Shown here: positions 37,186 to 46,332 of the stretch, piece by piece
Layout of the letters: each line of letters starts with the position of its first letter
How positions within the stretch are numbered: position 1 is the stretch's first letter
Assembly (NCBI GenBank): GCA_002433025.1
Contig: DJGZ01000070.1
Coordinates: 62,001 to 126,000, forward strand
Direction of reading: 5' to 3'
DNA length: 64,000 nt
Source: Bacteroidales bacterium UBA5833
GTDB lineage: Bacteria; Bacteroidota; Bacteroidia; Bacteroidales; Lentimicrobiaceae
Notes under the pieces: generated by a model
What the model was told of the DNA's origin: nothing
The model's database searches: none
What the model saw: the letters and a program-made list of their open reading frames with translations, nothing else
Translations under genes and position numbers: made by a program

Positions 37186-38418
37186 CTATTTTTTCCGTTT
37201 CCCCTTGCGGTGTTTTTCTTCGTCCTTCTCCGCCTGTTCAATCAGTGATCGCCAGTCTTTGGGGCTTTCGACGGCCAGGTCAACGATGGCTTCATAATCC
37301 TGACGGCCGATATTGAGTACCTGTATCTCCTTTTCCATAAAGGCTTCGATGGCATCAAGCAGGGGTTTTTCTTCATTGCTGCAGAAAGACACTGCTGTCC
37401 CGCGCCGGTTGCCGCGTCCGGTGCGGCCCACACGGTGCACGTAGTTCTCCGCCTTTTCGGGCAGGTCGTAATTCACCACATATTCCACATCCGGAATATC
37501 AATGCCTCTGGCTGTTACATCCGTAGCAATCAACACTTTGAATAAGCCTTCCCTGAACTGGCCCAGGGTGGCAAACCGCGTTTTCTGTTCCACATCGCCA
37601 TGCATAACGCGGCTTTGGATGCCCACCCGCTCAAGGGCGGCACGGACCCGTTCGGCCCTGACCTTTGTACGCACAAAAACCAGAATTTTACTTTCAGGAT
37701 GATCATTGATCATGCGTTCGAGAAAGAAGCGCTTGTCGTCCATGCCGATAAAAGCCACGCTGTGGTCAACATTCCTGGATACCGGGTCTTTGGGTGAAAT
37801 CTGGATGCGGATGGCATTTTTCACCAGGGAATAGGCCAGCTTTTTAATTTCAGGATTGATGGTAGCTGAAAAGAAGAGGGTTTGCCTGCGGTCGGGAAGT
37901 TTTGTAACCAGTTGCCGGATGTCGTTGATGAATCCCAGATCGAGCATATGGTCGGCTTCGTCCAGCACCAGTATCTGCACCTTATCCACAGAGAGGTACC
38001 CCTGGCTGGCCAGGTCAAACATACGGCCGGGTGTGGCAACAAGGATATCTATCCCCTGGTTGAGCCTTTCAATCTGTGGCTCCTGCTCCACCCCTCCGAA
38101 AACAGAGAGCGTTTTGATTCCACAGCCCTTGCCCAGGGTATTGAAAACCGAGGTAATCTGCCGGGCCAGTTCGCGGGTGGGAACCATTACCAGGCAGCGG
38201 ATTCCCCCTTCATGTCGCTTATTGCGCAACAATATATTCAGAATCGGGATAACGAAGGCTGCGGTTTTACCCGTTCCGGTCTGGGCAATGGCCAGCACAT
38301 CCTCACCGCGCAGCACAGGCGGTATTGCCCTGAACTGTATATCGGTAGGACGGGTAAAGCCTGCCGCGACCAGGTTTTTCTTTATGACCGGTTCAAAATT
38401 CGAGTCTTCAAATTTCAT
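37186..38418 (-). CDS. rhlE: DEAD-box RNA helicase, RhlE type
   Basis: 410 residues. Q-motif (F-x-x-P-T-D-I-Q, Gln 28), Walker A A-Q-T-G-T-G-K-T (45-52), P-T-R-E-L-A, D-E-A-D-H-M-L-D-L-G-F, S-A-T, and H-R-V-G-R-T-G-R in the second RecA domain are all present. The short basic tail (K-H-R-K-G-K-R-K-K) suits the RhlE subgroup, which unwinds short RNA duplexes in ribosome assembly and RNA decay. It could be another DEAD-box subgroup; the name reflects best sequence resemblance. Mfd lies downstream on the same strand with a 236-bp gap. Confidence 0.88.
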   Translation of the reverse strand: MKFEDSNFEPVIKKNLVAAGFTRPTDIQFRAIPPVLRGEDVLAIAQTGTGKTAAFVIPILNILLRNKRHEGGIRCLVMVPTRELARQITSVFNTLGKGCGIKTLSVFGGVEQEPQIERLNQGIDILVATPGRMFDLASQGYLSVDKVQILVLDEADHMLDLGFINDIRQLVTKLPDRRQTLFFSATINPEIKKLAYSLVKNAIRIQISPKDPVSRNVDHSVAFIGMDDKRFFLERMINDHPESKILVFVRTKVRAERVRAALERVGIQSRVMHGDVEQKTRFATLGQFREGLFKVLIATDVTARGIDIPDVEYVVNYDLPEKAENYVHRVGRTGRGNRRGTAVSFCSNEEKPLLDAIEAFMEKEIQVLNIGRQDYEAIVDLAVESPKDWRSLIEQAEKDEEKHRKGKRKK

Positions 38419-38506
38419 AAAATCAACTGTAGTGAATTGGTACTGACGATTACAGGCCGCTCTGTTTTACAATAAGACCGTGAAGATTATAACGCAGTTG
38501 GTTGCA

Positions 38507-39307
38507 TCAGTGAATGGTGAAATTGTCCCAGTCAAGTCCCACGGCAAACCGTTGCCTGAAGGAAGTCAGTTCGGTGTAATCGAGCAGTGCGGTCTCCATG
38601 TAGGTTTTATTTGCCGGCGCATTCACCTGATAACGGCCTTTAAAATCAAGCACCATAGAGTTGCCGCTGTGGGGGATGCCTTTTCCGTCCTTGCCCATAC
38701 GGTTCACCCCAATGCAATATGCCTGGTTTTCGATGGCGCGCGCGGTGAGCAGCGATTTCCACACATAGCTGCGGCTGGCCGGCCAGTTGGCCACATAAAT
38801 CAACAGGTCGTATTCGTACTGTCCGTCGATGAGGCGGTTTTTGCTCCAAACGGGAAAACGGAGATCGTAGCAGATCAACGGGCGTACCTTCCAGCCTTTC
38901 AGGGTAACCACCAGGGGCTTTTCGCCGGCCGTGAAATATTCCTGCTCATTTCCCATCCTGAAAAGATGCCGTTTATCGGTATATTCGAAACTGCCGTCGG
39001 GGCGCATCCAGATCAGCCGGTTGTAGAATTTTCCCTTCTCTTTAATGGCGATGCTGCCCGTAATTACACAATCAAGCTTTGAAGCGTGATTGGCCATCCA
39101 CTGCATGATGATGCCGTTCATGGGCTCGGCCACCTTGGTTGCATCCATCACAAAACCTGTGGCAAACATCTCGGGAAGCACGATCAGATCTGTTTGCCCG
39201 CCCAGTTGGGCAACCTCCCTGTCAAAATACTCCAGATTTTTCAGCTTATCAGCCCAGACCAGTGAAGCCTGAATGATTGAAACGCGCAAATATCCTGTTG
39301 GTTTCAT
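38507..39307 (-). CDS. Omega-amidase (YafV-like nitrilase superfamily)
   Basis: 266 residues from ATG 39307; the frame extends 18 codons upstream but the nitrilase core begins at R-V-S-I-I-Q-A-S. The catalytic triad is visible: E46 (L-P-E-M-F), K93 (K-G-K-F-Y-N-R) and C146 (L-I-C-Y-D-L-R-F-P). The Y-N-R and Y-D-L-R-F forms are those of YafV/NIT2-type omega-amidases, which hydrolyse 2-oxoglutaramate or 2-oxosuccinamate to the oxo-acid and ammonia. The upstream gene on the same strand, 41 bp away, is a glutamine-using type aminotransferase that would make just these substrates. Confidence 0.85.
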   Translation of the reverse strand: MKPTGYLRVSIIQASLVWADKLKNLEYFDREVAQLGGQTDLIVLPEMFATGFVMDATKVAEPMNGIIMQWMANHASKLDCVITGSIAIKEKGKFYNRLIWMRPDGSFEYTDKRHLFRMGNEQEYFTAGEKPLVVTLKGWKVRPLICYDLRFPVWSKNRLIDGQYEYDLLIYVANWPASRSYVWKSLLTARAIENQAYCIGVNRMGKDGKGIPHSGNSMVLDFKGRYQVNAPANKTYMETALLDYTELTSFRQRFAVGLDWDNFTIH

Positions 39308-39348
39308 ATATGTAAAGATTAGTGAACATCCATCTTTTAATGCGGGAA

Positions 39349-40506
39349 TTATATCCTGCACAGAATTTCAGCTGCCTTTTCAAGTGTTTCCGTGGTTTTG
39401 GCAAAGCAGAACCTGAGTACTTTGTTGTCTTCCTGGTTATGGTAAAAAGGCGATACCGGAACAGAGGCAATCTTAAACTCCCGGGTCAGCCGTTCGGCGA
39501 AGGCTGTTTCCTTTTCATCACTGATTTTGCTGTAGTTGAGCAACTGAAAATAAGTACCTGAAGCCGGCACCGATTTAAACCTTGACCCTTTTATGAGGTT
39601 GAGGAATAAATCGCGCTTCTCCTGGTAAAAACTACCAAGGTGATTATAATGTTCAGGATTGCGCAGATATTCAGCAATTGCATGCTGTACCGGCGTATTC
39701 ACCGCAAAAACCACAAACTGGTGCACTTTGCGGAATTCGGCGGTAAGCTGAGGCGGAGCCAGCACAAACCCGCACTTCCAGCCGGTGGCATGAAATGTTT
39801 TTCCAAAGGAGCCTACCAGCAGACTTCTCGAAGCAAGCCCGGGATACCGGCAAATGCTTTCATGGGTATGACCGTCGAAGATCAGGTGTTCATAAACCTC
39901 ATCACTGAGCACAAGGATATCCCTGTTTTTCAGCAGGGTATCAAGTTTCTTCAGGTCTTTGGCCTTGATGATGGTACCGGTGGGGTTGTGCGGCGAATTG
40001 ATGATGATCATGCGGGTACGGCCGCTGATCAGTGCCGGGAAGGTATCCCAGTTGATGGAATAATCCGGCGCCTGAAGCCGGGCGTATTTCACCATGCCCC
40101 CCTGCAGCATCACGGCCGGTGCATAGCTGTCGTAAGCAGGCTCCAGTACGACCACTTCATCTCCCGGACGAATAAAAGCCGAGATAATGGAGAACAACCC
40201 CTGGGTCGCTCCGGCGGTAATGGTCACTTCCGTTTCAGGATGGTATTTGACGCCGTATCTGGTTTCAAACATTTCCGATATCCCTTCGCGCAGCGGAAGT
40301 ATGCCAGGCATGGGTGCATACTGGTTCAATCCCTTCTTCATATAGCTGTTCACGAGCTTGATCAGCTCTTCCGAAACAGGGAAATCGGGGAAACCCTGCG
40401 AAAGGTTAATGGCGTTGTGCTCCCTGGCCAATGCCGACATCACAGCAAAAATACTGGTGCCGGTAAACGGCAGCTTGGAGATCAGGCTGCCGGTATAATT
40501 TTCCAT
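39349..40506 (-). CDS. Methionine/kynurenine-type PLP aminotransferase (YbdL-like)
   Basis: 385 residues, class I/II fold. N-terminal F-P-D-F-P, I-N-S-P-H-N-P-T-G and S-F-G-K-T-F-H-A-T-G-W (PLP Lys) are typical of the YbdL / kynurenine aminotransferase / glutamine transaminase K group, which transfer amino groups among methionine, aromatic amino acids and glutamine. It probably transaminates 4-methylthio-2-oxobutyrate to methionine using glutamine, leaving 2-oxoglutaramate for the omega-amidase gene 41 bp downstream; that pairing is a known metabolic couple. Exact substrate is inferred. Confidence 0.87.
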   Translation of the reverse strand: MENYTGSLISKLPFTGTSIFAVMSALAREHNAINLSQGFPDFPVSEELIKLVNSYMKKGLNQYAPMPGILPLREGISEMFETRYGVKYHPETEVTITAGATQGLFSIISAFIRPGDEVVVLEPAYDSYAPAVMLQGGMVKYARLQAPDYSINWDTFPALISGRTRMIIINSPHNPTGTIIKAKDLKKLDTLLKNRDILVLSDEVYEHLIFDGHTHESICRYPGLASRSLLVGSFGKTFHATGWKCGFVLAPPQLTAEFRKVHQFVVFAVNTPVQHAIAEYLRNPEHYNHLGSFYQEKRDLFLNLIKGSRFKSVPASGTYFQLLNYSKISDEKETAFAERLTREFKIASVPVSPFYHNQEDNKVLRFCFAKTTETLEKAAEILCRI

Positions 40507-40575
40507 AATTCATAAAATTGATCACAGGCAAATATAATAAAATATGAATGCCGTGCGCGAAACTGCAAAATTCAT

Positions 40576-40720
40576 TTAACCCGGATTAAGCATTTGACTG
40601 TGTTTAAACGATTAGGTGTTTGTAATCAGCATTGCACTGAACAAACACTACACCGGGGTTGCCCTCACAGAATCAAAAGTTCAGCCCTTCCGGGCTAACA
40701 GTTGATTAATTCGGGTTTAA
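40576..40720. repeat. Imperfect inverted repeats around about 115 bp, possible mini-element remnant
   Basis: TTAACCCGGATTAA at 40576-40589 and TTAATTCGGGTTTAA at 40706-40720 are near-inverted copies (about 11 of 12 core positions pair). The interior has no ORF. It may be a short non-autonomous mobile element or chance; no target duplication is evident. Confidence 0.3.
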
Positions 40721-40754
40721 CAAAAGATGCCACAGGGGATTGCTGTTGGTTTCT

Positions 40755-40762
40755 TATCTTTG
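40755..40762 (+). promoter_or_regulatory. Candidate -7 element of polA
   Basis: TATCTTTG matches TAnnTTTG and lies 55 bp before ATG 40818. The TTG upstream is at the wrong spacing. Confidence 0.38.
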
Positions 40763-40817
40763 CCTGACGGGGTAATTGAATCCCGGAGGATTGCATCACA
40801 ACCAAAATCTCCCGAAT

Positions 40818-43598
40818 ATGTCACAGGAAGGCAGGAAACTTTTTCTACTGGATGCCATGGCGCTGATCTACAGGGCTTATTACGCGCTGAACAAAAACCC
40901 GCGCATCACCTCAAAAGGATTGAACACCTCGGCCATTCTGGGCTTTGCCAACGCGCTGTATGATGTGATCAGCAATGAAAAGCCCACACACATCGGAGTT
41001 GCCTTCGACACCCATGCCCCTACAGTCAGGCATGAAGACTTTTCAGCATACAAGGCCAACCGCGAAGCCATGCCTGAAGACATCTCCGCAGCCATCCCCT
41101 ACATCATGCAACTCATCAGGGGCTTCAATATTCCCATCCTCGCTGTTGACGGGTATGAAGCCGACGATGTGATAGGCACCCTTGCCAAACAGGCCGAAAA
41201 CAAGGGGTTTACCGTCTACATGATGACCCCCGACAAGGATTTCGGCCAGCTTGTGAGTGATCACATCCTTCAGTACAAGCCCGGAAAACCAGGAGAGGAC
41301 CCTGTAATTATGGGAGTGAAAGAGGTTTGCGAAAAATTCGGGGTTAAACGCCCTGATCAGGTAATAGATATGCTGGGCCTCTGGGGCGATGCCTCCGACA
41401 ACATCCCCGGCATTCCGGGCGTGGGCGAAGTAACCGCCCGAAACCTGCTGAAAGACTTTGACAATGTGGAAAACCTGATTGAGAACGCTGAGAAAATTGA
41501 TAAAGCCGGGCTTCGCGAAAAGGTAAAGACTTTCGGTCAACAGGCGCTGATGTCGAAGCAACTGGCTACCATCATCCTGGATGTACCCGTAACTTTTGAG
41601 GAGGATGCACTGAAACTGACGCCTCCGGATATCAATAAACTGAAAACCCTTTTCGAGGAGATTGAGTTCAGAAACTTCGCCAAACGGGTATTTACCGATC
41701 TGGAAAAAGGGAGCCAGCCAGCCGGAAAACAAGCCGCCGATCTTTTCGCTTCGGCCGGAGAACCCCTTGAAACCTTATCAACCCTCACGAACATCGGACA
41801 GGTACCTCATGCATATCACCTGGCTGATACACCTGAAAAAAGGAAGGCGCTGGTAACTCACCTCGGAAAATCAGGCATGTTTTGTTTTGATACTGAAACA
41901 ACAGGGCTGGATGCCAACAATGTGGAGCTTGTCGGTATGTCGTTTGCCACCAGTCCGGGGGAAGCCTGGTTTGTTCCGGTGCCTGATCAGTATTCCGAAG
42001 CCGTTGAGATTGTAAAAGAGTTTGCCGGGGTATTTGCCGATGAATCCATCGGGAAAACAGGACAAAATATAAAATATGACATTTCCGTGCTGAAATGGTA
42101 TGAGATCAATGTGAACGGGGTGCTTTTTGATACCATGATCGCCCATTATCTGATTGAGCCGGATATGCGCCACAATATGGACTTTCTGGCACGCACTTAT
42201 CTGAATTATGAGCCCGTTTCCATCGAATCGCTCATCGGCAAAAAGGGGAAAAGCCAGTTGAGCATGCGTGACGCAGACCCGGAAAAACTGAAAGATTACG
42301 CCTGCGAAGACGCCGATATAACCCTGCAACTGAGAATCGCCCTGGAACCACTACTGACAGAAACCGGTACAAGGGCCCTGTTCGATGAAATCGAAATGCC
42401 GCTGGTGAAGGTGCTGGCTGCCATGGAAGCCGAGGGCGTGAAAATTGACTCAGGAAACCTGAACCAGTTCTCGGAACAGCTTGAGAAGGAGATTGCCGAA
42501 GTGGAAAAAGAAATTTACCGCCTTGCAGGAGAAGAATTCAACATCGCCTCTCCAAAACAACTCGGTGAGATCATTTTCGATAAGATGCAACTGTCGGACA
42601 ATCCCAAACAGACCAAAACCAAACAACATTCCACCAGCGAAGATGTGCTTCAGAAGCTTATCAACAAGCATCCCATTATCCAACAGATTCTTGATTACCG
42701 CTCACTTACCAAGCTAAAATCAACCTATGTGGATACCCTGCCATTGCTGGTTAATCCAAGAACCGGCAGGATACACACTTCATACAATCAGGCTGTAGCC
42801 TCCACGGGCCGGCTGAGTTCCAACAATCCCAACCTGCAGAATATCCCCATCAGGACGGAACGCGGACGGGAAATCAGGAAAGCTTTTGTACCCAGGAATG
42901 ACAAATTTGTGCTGTTGTCGGCCGACTACTCTCAGATAGAGTTGCGGCTGATCGCCCACATCAGCGGGGATGAAGCCATGCAGGAAGCATTTCGCCATGG
43001 TATCGACATTCATACTGCCACGGCGGGCAGAATTTATAACACAGACATCAGCGAAGTGACCAAAGAGATGCGCCGCAATGCAAAAACGGTAAACTTCGGC
43101 ATTATTTACGGCATTTCAGCTTTCGGCCTTTCGGAACGCCTTAACATCCCCCGCAGGGAGGCTGCCGACATCATCAGTCAGTATTTTGAACGTTTTGCCG
43201 GCATCAAGCGCTATATGGATGAAATTATCGCCTTTGCACGGGAGCATGGTTACGTGGAAACCATTAAAAAACGGCGGCGCTACCTGCGCGACATCAATTC
43301 AGGCAACGCAATCGTGAGGGGCTTTGCCGAGCGAAACGCCATCAATGCGCCGATACAGGGATCATCGGCCGATATGATCAAAATTGCCATGATCAACATT
43401 CAGCAGGAGTTTGAACGCCTTAAACTTAAATCGCGCATGATTATGCAGGTACACGACGAGTTGGTTTTCGATGTGCATCAGGATGAAGTGGAAACGGTAA
43501 AACCGGTGATTGAACGCCTGATGAAGTCGGCCATTAAACTGAATGTACCGGTTGAGGTGGAAATGAGTACCGGCAGCAACTGGCTGGAAGCGCATTAA
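40818..43598 (+). CDS. polA: DNA polymerase I with both exonuclease domains
   Basis: 926 residues from ATG 40818 (M-S-Q-E-G-R-K-L-F-L-L-D), chosen over an earlier TTG because the 5'-nuclease begins at L-L-D-A-M-A-L-I-Y-R. It carries the 5'-3' exonuclease (to about 300), a 3'-5' proofreading domain with intact acidic residues (F-D358-T-E-T-T-G, Y-A-C-E-D-A-D), and the polymerase palm/fingers (D-Y-S-Q-I-E-L-R, R-R-N-A-K-T-V-N-F-G-I-I-Y-G, V-H-D-E-L). Many bacterial Pol I proteins have lost proofreading residues; this one keeps them. It fills gaps in repair and removes RNA primers. Confidence 0.96.
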   Translation: MSQEGRKLFLLDAMALIYRAYYALNKNPRITSKGLNTSAILGFANALYDVISNEKPTHIGVAFDTHAPTVRHEDFSAYKANREAMPEDISAAIPYIMQLIRGFNIPILAVDGYEADDVIGTLAKQAENKGFTVYMMTPDKDFGQLVSDHILQYKPGKPGEDPVIMGVKEVCEKFGVKRPDQVIDMLGLWGDASDNIPGIPGVGEVTARNLLKDFDNVENLIENAEKIDKAGLREKVKTFGQQALMSKQLATIILDVPVTFEEDALKLTPPDINKLKTLFEEIEFRNFAKRVFTDLEKGSQPAGKQAADLFASAGEPLETLSTLTNIGQVPHAYHLADTPEKRKALVTHLGKSGMFCFDTETTGLDANNVELVGMSFATSPGEAWFVPVPDQYSEAVEIVKEFAGVFADESIGKTGQNIKYDISVLKWYEINVNGVLFDTMIAHYLIEPDMRHNMDFLARTYLNYEPVSIESLIGKKGKSQLSMRDADPEKLKDYACEDADITLQLRIALEPLLTETGTRALFDEIEMPLVKVLAAMEAEGVKIDSGNLNQFSEQLEKEIAEVEKEIYRLAGEEFNIASPKQLGEIIFDKMQLSDNPKQTKTKQHSTSEDVLQKLINKHPIIQQILDYRSLTKLKSTYVDTLPLLVNPRTGRIHTSYNQAVASTGRLSSNNPNLQNIPIRTERGREIRKAFVPRNDKFVLLSADYSQIELRLIAHISGDEAMQEAFRHGIDIHTATAGRIYNTDISEVTKEMRRNAKTVNFGIIYGISAFGLSERLNIPRREAADIISQYFERFAGIKRYMDEIIAFAREHGYVETIKKRRRYLRDINSGNAIVRGFAERNAINAPIQGSSADMIKIAMINIQQEFERLKLKSRMIMQVHDELVFDVHQDEVETVKPVIERLMKSAIKLNVPVEVEMSTGSNWLEAH

Positions 43599-43646
43599 AC
43601 CAACCCGACTGAAACGGAAAAACCCATCCGCCAGATGCTTTCGCTG

Positions 43647-43676
43647 TTTGAGGAACAGGCAAAATCGGTATGTTTG
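43647..43676 (+). promoter_or_regulatory. Bacteroidota-type promoter of the GH92 gene
   Basis: TTTG at 43647-43650, 18-bp spacer, TATGTTTG at 43669-43676; 19 bp before ATG 43696. Good match with spacing one base short of the usual 19-20. Confidence 0.6.
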
Positions 43677-43695
43677 CGTGTTAAAAAACGCAGGC

Positions 43696-46011
43696 ATGAA
43701 ATTATTTCTCTCAGCAATTCTGTTCCCCCTCTGCTTAACGGCATTTTCCCAGTCCGCTGCTGACTATGTCAATCCCTTTATTGGCACCGATCACATGGGC
43801 CACACCTATCCCGGGGCAAGCGTTCCTTTTGGTATGGTTCAGCTGAGCCCTGATACGGATACGGTTCCATATTCAACGGGGGCAGGATACAACAAGGAAG
43901 TATATGCATATTGTGCAGGATATCAATACAATGATAATACCATCTGTGGATTCAGCCATACCCATTTTTCGGGAACCGGGCACAGTGACCTGGGCGATTT
44001 TCTGCTGATGCCGGCTACCGGGCCGCTCAAACTGAATCCGGGAACGAAAGACAATCCGGATTCCGGATACCGCAGCCGCTTTTCGCATGAACGGGAGTCC
44101 GCTTCACCGGGTTATTATTCAGTGATGCTGGATGATTATGGAATCCTGGCTGAACTCACAGCCACAGAAAGAGTGGGAGTACACCGGTATACACCTGTAA
44201 ATCAGGGCAATATTAATCTTATCCTCGATATGTCGGCCGGCATCTACAACTATCCCGGCAAAAACACCTGGCAGTTTATCCGTGTGGAAAACGACACCCT
44301 CATTACCGGATACCGGCAAACACGCGGCTGGGCGCGCACCCGGACCATGTACTTTGCCATGGTCCTTTCCAAACCGCTGGTACGTTACGGCCATGAAAAC
44401 AGGGAAGAGATTATTTACCGTGGATTTTACAGAAAATTTAATGAAAAGGAGGATTTTCCCGAGATGGCCGGAAAAGACATTACTGCATGGTTCAGATTCA
44501 GCATGCAGGCCGGAGAACAGCTTACCGTAAGGGTAGCGTTGTCGCCGGTCAGTACCGCGGGCGCACTGAACAACCTGAAAACCGAAGCGCCCCGTCCCGA
44601 TTTCGATCTGGTAAGGCGGCAGGCACATAAACGGTGGAATGAAGAATTAAGCCGGATTCAGGTGGAGGGATCGCTTAAAGTAAAACAAAACTTCTACACC
44701 AGCCTTTATCACGCTTTCCTCTCTCCAACCATTTACATGGATGTTGATGGCAAATACCGGGGGCTTGACCAGAATATCCATCAGGCGGAAGGGTTTACCA
44801 ATTATTCCACCTTCTCCCTCTGGGACACTTACAGGGCGCTGCATCCGCTTTTTACCCTCGTGCAACAGGAGAGGACATCCTCCATGATCCGTTCCATGCT
44901 GGCCCACCGGAAGCAAAGCGTGCACGGCATCCTGCCGGTGTGGTCGCACCACGCCAATGAGAACTGGTGCATGACGGGCTACCATGCCATACCGGTCATC
45001 GCTGATGCTTATTTAAAAGGGATAGGCGGGTTCGATGTTGCAGAAGCACTGGAAGCCATGGACGCCAGCGCCACGTATACCGGATACGACGGAATCGGGG
45101 AATATATGCAATATGGCTATGCGCCGGCTGATCTTACCGGCTATTCCGCAACCAAAACCCTGGAGTATGCTTACGACGACTGGTGCATTGCCCGTGCGGC
45201 CGAAAAAGCAGGGCAAAGGGGACTTGCAGGGATATACAACCAAAGGGCCCGCTCGTTTGAGAATGTTTATGACCGCTCCACCGGCTTTATGCGGCCCCGC
45301 CTGTCGGACGGATCCTGGCAGAAGAATTTTGATCCCCTGAAAACAGAAGGCCAGGGCTTTATTGAAGGAAATGCCTGGAATTATTCATTATACGTTCCGC
45401 ACGACCCGGCACAACTGATCGCCTGGGCGGGTGGCAGTAAACCCTTTGTCCGTCATCTCGACAGTCTTTTTACCATGAAACTGGATGAAAAACATATAGA
45501 GGACTCTGAAGATATTGATAAACGCGGAATCATCGGGAACTATGTTCACGGAAACGAACCCAGCCATCATGTGCCTTACCTTTACAACTATGCAGGCGCG
45601 CCGTGGATCACACAACAACGTGTGCATCAGATAATGGACAGTTTATACGATCCTGAACCCGGTGGGTTACCGGGCAACGACGACTGCGGACAGATGTCGG
45701 CCTGGTATATTTTCAGCGCCCTGGGCTTTTACCCTGTGTGTCCAGTCAGCAATGAATACGTACTGGGAAGCCCCTCGGTTAGCCGTGCCGAGATCTATCT
45801 TGAAAACGGCAAAACCTTCACGATTCAGGCAAAAGGGCTGAGCAGTAAAAACATCTTCGTTAAAAAAATCATCCTGAACGGCAAACCCTGGTCCAGGCTC
45901 TTTATCAGGCACGAAGACATCATGGCAGGGGGAGAAATGGTGATCGAGATGAGCAGCAAACCGGCAAAAACAAAAGTTCAGGAAAGCGATCTGCCCGGCA
46001 GAAGCTTCTGA
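43696..46011 (+). CDS. GH92 family alpha-1,2-mannosidase, secreted
   Basis: 771 residues from ATG 43696, where a signal peptide begins (M-K-L-F-L-S-A ... F-S-Q-S); the frame runs 16 codons upstream inside the promoter. GH92 marks are Y-V-N-P-F-I-G-T at the mature start, G-A-S-V-P-F-G-M-V-Q-L-S-P-D, G-F-S-H-T-H-F-S-G-T-G, F-S-L-W-D-T-Y-R-A-L-H-P and G-N-D-D-C-G-Q-M-S-A-W-Y. These calcium-dependent inverting exo-mannosidases trim alpha-linked mannose from N-glycans and mannans. It probably acts in the periplasm or at the surface. It has no SusC/D or other glycosidase neighbours, so it is an orphan rather than part of a polysaccharide locus. Confidence 0.92.
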   Translation: MKLFLSAILFPLCLTAFSQSAADYVNPFIGTDHMGHTYPGASVPFGMVQLSPDTDTVPYSTGAGYNKEVYAYCAGYQYNDNTICGFSHTHFSGTGHSDLGDFLLMPATGPLKLNPGTKDNPDSGYRSRFSHERESASPGYYSVMLDDYGILAELTATERVGVHRYTPVNQGNINLILDMSAGIYNYPGKNTWQFIRVENDTLITGYRQTRGWARTRTMYFAMVLSKPLVRYGHENREEIIYRGFYRKFNEKEDFPEMAGKDITAWFRFSMQAGEQLTVRVALSPVSTAGALNNLKTEAPRPDFDLVRRQAHKRWNEELSRIQVEGSLKVKQNFYTSLYHAFLSPTIYMDVDGKYRGLDQNIHQAEGFTNYSTFSLWDTYRALHPLFTLVQQERTSSMIRSMLAHRKQSVHGILPVWSHHANENWCMTGYHAIPVIADAYLKGIGGFDVAEALEAMDASATYTGYDGIGEYMQYGYAPADLTGYSATKTLEYAYDDWCIARAAEKAGQRGLAGIYNQRARSFENVYDRSTGFMRPRLSDGSWQKNFDPLKTEGQGFIEGNAWNYSLYVPHDPAQLIAWAGGSKPFVRHLDSLFTMKLDEKHIEDSEDIDKRGIIGNYVHGNEPSHHVPYLYNYAGAPWITQQRVHQIMDSLYDPEPGGLPGNDDCGQMSAWYIFSALGFYPVCPVSNEYVLGSPSVSRAEIYLENGKTFTIQAKGLSSKNIFVKKIILNGKPWSRLFIRHEDIMAGGEMVIEMSSKPAKTKVQESDLPGRSF

Positions 46012-46332
46012 CCTTCAAGTAACCAACACCCAGTAAAAACCCAATACCAGCATTGCTGCAATTGCATGCCATAGCACAGCCTTCTTCCGAATCTGAAAAT
46101 TAAGCTGAGCGGTTTAATCGCCGGAGAAAGCCGGTATAAACCGGGAGGCTGACATATTCCATTTATCAAATAAACCGGTCCGAACCACTACCGGTCCGGA
46201 ATTTAGCATTATATTTGTTATCAGGCGATAAGACCCCGGAAAAGCAATTTTGACCGAAGATGCCTGAACGTCGCCTTCCCGGCTGCAGGAAGACGGGCTC
46301 AACCATTAAGAACAAATTAAAAATCCAATATT
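46012..46332. other. 321-bp intergenic region with paired direct repeats
   Basis: Spacer before the coiled-coil protein gene. Direct repeats ACCGGTCCG at 46174-46182 and 46190-46198 (16-bp period) precede a TATATTTG -7 element at 46210-46217. A hydrophobic minus-strand frame exists near 46020-46110 but has no start codon. Otherwise nothing supportable. Confidence 0.45.
46174..46217 (+). promoter_or_regulatory. Possible activator-dependent promoter of the coiled-coil protein gene
   Basis: TATATTTG at 46210-46217 fits the -7 consensus, but the -33 TTG is absent. Two ACCGGTCCG repeats sit in and just above that zone, the layout expected for an activator site. Inference from layout only. Confidence 0.35.

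Larger units (their letters stand above)
40507..40817. other. 311-bp divergent spacer with degenerate inverted repeats
   Basis: Between the aminotransferase and polA. It holds a TATATTTG element for the aminotransferase (minus strand, 40529-40536), the inverted repeat pair at 40576-40720, a small hairpin AGCCC-TTCC-GGGCT at 40683-40696 and a TATCTTTG element at 40755-40762 for polA. No coding sequence is seen. Confidence 0.5.

Noticed and set aside
39640..40515. 291-codon plus-strand open frame opposite the aminotransferase
   Set aside because: Antisense of a complete enzyme with all motifs; composition is that of a shadow frame.
46020..46110. Minus-strand hydrophobic tail (A-V-L-W-H-A-I-A-A-M-L-V-L-G-F-Y-W-V-L-V-T) that resembles the end of a small membrane protein
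   Set aside because: A stop lies about 11 codons before it and no start codon with a leader is present; it may be a gene remnant or chance, and I cannot support either.
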